Shown one piece after another: positions 61,601 to 64,000 of a stretch of 64,000 nucleotides of DNA. Location of the stretch: contig NZ_JANHOF010000008.1 in assembly GCF_024498075.1 (NCBI RefSeq), forward strand, positions 124,001 to 188,000. The letters are read 5' to 3'. Each line of letters begins with the position of its first letter. Position 1 is the first letter of the stretch. The translations under genes and the position numbers were made by a program. This stretch comes from Paenibacillus mendelii. GTDB taxonomy: Bacteria > Bacillota > Bacilli > Paenibacillales > Paenibacillaceae. A model generated the notes under the pieces. The model saw only the letters and a program-made list of their open reading frames with translations. It was not told the origin of the DNA and ran no database searches.

Positions 61601-64000
61601 GCCTCCCGTGCTACCGTTGCCGTTATACGTTACCGTGTAAGTCGGGTTCGTCGTCCACTTCGCGAATAGCGTCACATTCGCGCTTCCCATGGTCAGCGTG
61701 TCGCCTGCCGCATAGTTCGTTCCGCTTCCATTCGCGGCGGTGTTCCACCCTGCAAATGTGTAGCCCGCTCTCACTAAATTACCTGAGTTCCCGAGCACCG
61801 TTGCCGTTGCTCCTGTCTCGTATGTTCCGCTGTCAGAGGGCTCAGTGCCTCCCGTGCTACCGTTGCCGTTATACGTTACCGTGTAAGTCGGGTTCGTCGT
61901 CCACTTCGCGAATAGCGTCACATTCGCGCTTCCCATGGTCAGCGTTGCACCTGAAGCATAGTTCGTTCCGCTGCCATTTGCGACGGTGTTCCACCCTGCA
62001 AACGTGTAGCCCGCTTTCACCAAGCTTCCCTTACCCAACACCGTTGCCGATGCTCCTGTCTCGTATGTTCCACTGTCTGAAGGCACGGTGCCTCCAGTGC
62101 TGCCATTGCCGTCATACGTTACCGCGTAGGTGGCATTAGTCGTCCACTGCGCAAATAGCGTCACGTTTGTGCTTCCCATGATCAGCGTGTCGCCTGCCGC
62201 GTAGTTCGTTCCACTGCCATTCACGGCAGTGTTCCATCCTGCAAACGTGTAGCCTGCTTTCACCAAGCTTCCCTTACCTAACACCGTTGCCGATGCGCCG
62301 GTCTCGTACGTTCCATTGTCTAAAGGTGCGGCGCCTCCCGTGCTGCCGTTGCCGTCATACGTTACCGTGTAGGTGGGATTCGTCGTCCACTGCGCGAATA
62401 GCGTCACATTCGCGCTTCCCATGGTCAGCGTTGCGCCTGCCGCGTAGCTCGTTCCGCTGCCATTCGCGGCGGTGTTCCAGCCTGCAAACGTGTAGCCCGC
62501 TTTCACCAAGCTTCCCTTACCCAACACCGTTGCCGATGCGCCGGTCTCGTATGTTCCGCTGTCCGCAGGCACCGTTCCTCCGGTGCTGCCGTTACCGTTA
62601 TACGTAACCGTGTAGGTTGGGTTTACTGTCCACTTCGCGAATAGCGTCACATTCGCGCTTCCCATAGTAAGCGCTGCGCCTGCCGCGTAGTTCGTTCCGC
62701 TACCATTTGCGGCGGTGTTCCAGCCTGCAAACGTATGTCCCGCTTTTACCAAGCTTCCCTTACCCAACACCGTTGCCGATGCGCCGGTTTCGTACGTTCC
62801 GCTGTCCGCAGGCACCGTTCCTCCGGTGCTGCCGTTACCGTTATACGTTACCGTGTAGGTTGGGTTTACTGTCCACTTCGCGAATAGCGTCACATTCGCG
62901 CTTCCCATAGTAAGCGCTGCGCCTGCCGCGTAGTTCGTTCCGCTACCATTTGCGGCGGTGTTCCAGCCTGCAAACGTATGTCCCGCTTTTACCAAGCTTC
63001 CCTTACCCAACACCGTTGCCGATGCGCCGGTTTCGTACGTTCCGCTGTCCGCAGGCACCGTTCCTCCGGTGCTGCCGTTACCGTTATACGTTACCGTGTA
63101 GGTTGGGTTTACTGTCCACTTCGCGAATAGCGTCACATTCGCGCTTCCCATAGTAAGCGCTGCGCCTGCCGCGTAGTTCGTTCCGCTGCCATTGGCGGCG
63201 GTGTTCCACCCTGCAAACGTATGTCCCGCTTTCACCAGGCTTCCCTTACCCAACACCGTTGCCGATGCACCGGTCTCGTACGTTCCGCTGTCTGTTGGCA
63301 CCGCTCCTCCGGTGCTGCCGTTGCCGTTATACGTAACCGTGTAGGTTGGGTTTACTGTCCACTTCGCGAATAGCGTCACATTCGCGCTTCCCATAGTAAG
63401 CGCTGCGCCTGCCGCGTAGTTCGTTCCGCTGCCATTTGTGGCGGTGTTCCACCCTGCAAACGTATGTCCCGCTTTCACCAAGCTTCCCTTACCCAACACC
63501 GTTGCCGATGCGCCGGTCTCGTACGTTCCGCTGTCTGCTGGCACCGCTCCTCCGGTGCTGCCGTTGCCGTTATACGTAACCGTGTAAGTCGGGTTTGCCA
63601 CCCACTGCGCGTACAGTGTCACGTTGTCCATATCCATGGCAATTGTTGTGCCTGCCCCATAACTCGTTCCGCTGCCGTTCGCAGCGGTATTCCAGCCTGT
63701 AAAACTGTATCCCGTCCTCGCCATACTTCCCTTACTCAATACCGTTGCCGACGCGCCTATCGCATAGGTACTGCTATCCGAAGGTACGGTTCCTCCCGTA
63801 TAGCCATTGCCATCGTACGTTACCGCGGAATTTTGGAATATCAGATTTAAGTCATTCCCTACTGCCACGAAAGTGTTGTTACCGTACGCAATATCCGTTA
63901 TATAATCGGTAACTCCCGATGCATTCAGCTTCCACTGAACACCATTCGCTGAGGACGCAATCACTCCGCCTGAGCCTACAGCCACGAATCGGCCATTGCC
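58664..64000 (-). CDS. Giant S-layer-anchored protein with 17 InlB-type repeats (5' end outside the window)
   Basis: The frame is open to the right edge (NGRFVAVGSGG continues upstream of the first internal GTG at 63985), so the N-terminus is missing. At least 1777 residues are seen. The first 60 look like a propeller blade (TDIAYGNNTFVAVGN). Then come 17 repeats of 81-82 residues, VTYNGNGSTGG to GWNTAANGSGT to VTLFAQWTTNPTY, which match the Listeria-Bacteroides/InlB B-repeat family (Flg_new). A conserved 110-residue module (VSTDGRLTLPAG to FTILCV) and three SLH domains (58.7-59.19 kb: DISGHWAEDNIKQA, VTRAEFVVML, VTRSEMVVMI, TTRAEAATIL) close it. The C-terminal 270 residues are paralogous to those of the lipoprotein at 24794. 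A surface adhesin is the likely role. Confidence 0.88.
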   Translation of the reverse strand, partial: GNGRFVAVGSGGVIASSANGVQWKLNASGVTDYITDIAYGNNTFVAVGNDLNLIFQNSAVTYDGNGYTGGTVPSDSSTYAIGASATVLSKGSMARTGYSFTGWNTAANGSGTSYGAGTTIAMDMDNVTLYAQWVANPTYTVTYNGNGSTGGAVPADSGTYETGASATVLGKGSLVKAGHTFAGWNTATNGSGTNYAAGAALTMGSANVTLFAKWTVNPTYTVTYNGNGSTGGAVPTDSGTYETGASATVLGKGSLVKAGHTFAGWNTAANGSGTNYAAGAALTMGSANVTLFAKWTVNPTYTVTYNGNGSTGGTVPADSGTYETGASATVLGKGSLVKAGHTFAGWNTAANGSGTNYAAGAALTMGSANVTLFAKWTVNPTYTVTYNGNGSTGGTVPADSGTYETGASATVLGKGSLVKAGHTFAGWNTAANGSGTNYAAGAALTMGSANVTLFAKWTVNPTYTVTYNGNGSTGGTVPADSGTYETGASATVLGKGSLVKAGYTFAGWNTAANGSGTSYAAGATLTMGSANVTLFAQWTTNPTYTVTYDGNGSTGGAAPLDNGTYETGASATVLGKGSLVKAGYTFAGWNTAVNGSGTNYAAGDTLIMGSTNVTLFAQWTTNATYAVTYDGNGSTGGTVPSDSGTYETGASATVLGKGSLVKAGYTFAGWNTVANGSGTNYASGATLTMGSANVTLFAKWTTNPTYTVTYNGNGSTGGTEPSDSGTYETGATATVLGNSGNLVRAGYTFAGWNTAANGSGTNYAAGDTLTMGSANVTLFAKWTTNPTYTVTYNGNGSTGGTEPSDSGTYETGATATVLGNSGNLVRAGYTFAGWNTVANGSGTSYAAGATLTIGSANVTLFAQWMTNPIYTVMYNGNGSTGGTVPTDSGTYETGASATVLGNTGNLVKAGYTFAGWNTAANGSGTSYAAGATLTMGSTNVTLFAKWTTNPTYTVTYDGNGSTGGAAPVDRGTYETGASATVLGKGSLVKAGYAFAGWNTAANGSGTSYAAGVTLTMGSANVTLFAQWTTNPTYMVTYDGNGSTGGTVPSDSGAYETGASATVLGKESLVKAGHTFAGWNTAANGSGTSYAAGATLTMGSANVTLFAQWMTNPTYTVTYDGNGSTGGAAPSDNGMYETGTTVTVLGNTGNLVKAGHVFAGWNTAANGSGTSYAAGATLTMGSANVTLFAQWTTNPTYTVTYDGNGSTGGAAPSDNGMYEIGASATVLGKGSLVKAGYTFTGWNTAANGSETSYAAGDTLTIGSANVTLFAQWTTNPTYTVTYDGNGSTGGAAPSDNGTYETGAPVTVLGNTGNLVKAGYTFAGWNTAANGSGTSYAAGTTLTMGSANVTLFAQWTTNPTYTVTYNGNGSTGGTVPSDSGTYETGASATVLGNTGSLVRAGYTFAGWNSAANGSGTSYAAGAALTMGSANVTLYAQWRASVSYGGPTYIKLVSTDGRLTLPAGAIGEVSFEDLVRIFIPSGAANKELTITIERELETENLLSKEKHPVSGVFEIMKNFSENFKKMVTISFAFEPSKLAEGQRPAVFYYDGLKKAWVEVAGGKVVGNWISVEVDYLATFTILCVENVNDQPVPCGPVDSDSEPEFSDISGHWAEDNIKQAVKNGIVSGYPDGTFKPNAAVTRAEFVVMLMNALKPQAEKAEIAFTDTAKIEAWAKKAVAQAMQAGIIRGFEDGSFRPDKVVTRSEMVVMIARALNLRVGSNATTDFGDDHHIPTWAKGAVVAMKKLGLIQGKSMNKFAPDDKTTRAEAATILLRIVEQKSK
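59690..63830 (-). repeat. 17 tandem InlB-type repeats, 243-246-bp period
   Basis: Units of 81 residues (243 bp), some extended to 82 by GNTGNLV/GNSGNLV in place of GKGSLV. Units near 62.58-63.07 kb are almost identical in DNA over successive 243-bp steps, and 61.55-61.87 kb holds another nearly identical pair. Units nearer the SLH end are more varied. The near-identity points to recent duplication and makes copy number likely to change. Confidence 0.9.

Noticed and set aside
59668..63153. Long plus-strand open frames opposite the InlB-type repeats
   Set aside because: They are Ser/Arg/Leu/Cys-rich periodic sequence produced by the antisense of the 243-bp repeats, with no ribosome sites or family features.
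59690..63830. CRISPR-like array
   Set aside because: The repeats are 243 bp, in frame and translate to a known surface repeat; no short repeat-spacer pattern or cas gene exists.

Overview
The window looks like chromosomal DNA from Paenibacillus or a close relative (Bacillota, Paenibacillaceae). This is inferred from four large surface proteins with C-terminal S-layer homology (SLH) domains, an Lpl-type sugar ABC transporter with a membrane-bound Cache/AraC regulator, 7TM sensor kinases paired with receiver-BTAD regulators, a copper-amine-oxidase-type N-terminal domain, and strong AGGAGG ribosome sites with mixed ATG/GTG/TTG starts. No rRNA, tRNA, CRISPR array, transposase or phage gene was recognised. 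Most genes lie on the minus strand.

1-1.1 kb: the tail of one TauD/TfdA dioxygenase and a complete second one, closed by a 22-bp terminator stem. 1.2-12.0 kb: an eight-gene minus-strand operon, read from 12.0 kb down to 1.2 kb. It encodes a membrane-anchored clan-A glycosidase-like protein, a membrane HEAT-repeat protein, a processive GT2 synthase, a pseudo-receiver protein with a GGDEF-like N-terminus, a UDP-sugar 6-dehydrogenase, two paralogous TIM-barrel (GH18-like) proteins and GlmM. Together they can make an amino-sugar nucleotide, oxidise it to a uronic acid, polymerise and export it, and trim it. This is the best candidate for a poorly described system: a synthase-dependent acidic exopolysaccharide pathway.

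12.4-15 kb: a GH28 and frameshifted GH43 pair acting on pectin-type glycans. 15.2-27.4 kb: a 1.6-kb-residue SLH protein with seven 98-residue repeats, a two-component pair whose kinase has two ATPase domains, and an SLH lipoprotein. 27.7-30.2 kb: an APH-family gene broken by one in-frame stop, then an NmrA/QorB-like reductase and an Rrf2 regulator that share a matching operator. 30.3-34.7 kb: a multicopper oxidase operon facing a divergent OmpR/histidine-kinase pair.

34.7-41 kb: a cytoplasmic leucine-rich-repeat protein, a DUF1259 protein, a second 7TM kinase/receiver-BTAD pair, two decayed reading frames and two copies of a 65-bp dispersed repeat. 41-50.5 kb: a sugar-use cluster with a GH78 rhamnosidase, an FAD oxidoreductase, an ABC importer and an AraC regulator. 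Both promoters of this cluster carry the same 33-bp element abutting the -35 box, and a cre site lies in the regulator leader.

50.8-64 kb: a 1513-residue SLH/Ig protein, a PrsW-family membrane protease fused to two cyclic-nucleotide-binding domains and a zinc ribbon, a membrane-anchored coiled-coil protein next to it, and the 3' part of a giant SLH protein with 17 InlB-type repeats (243-bp period) that runs off the right edge.
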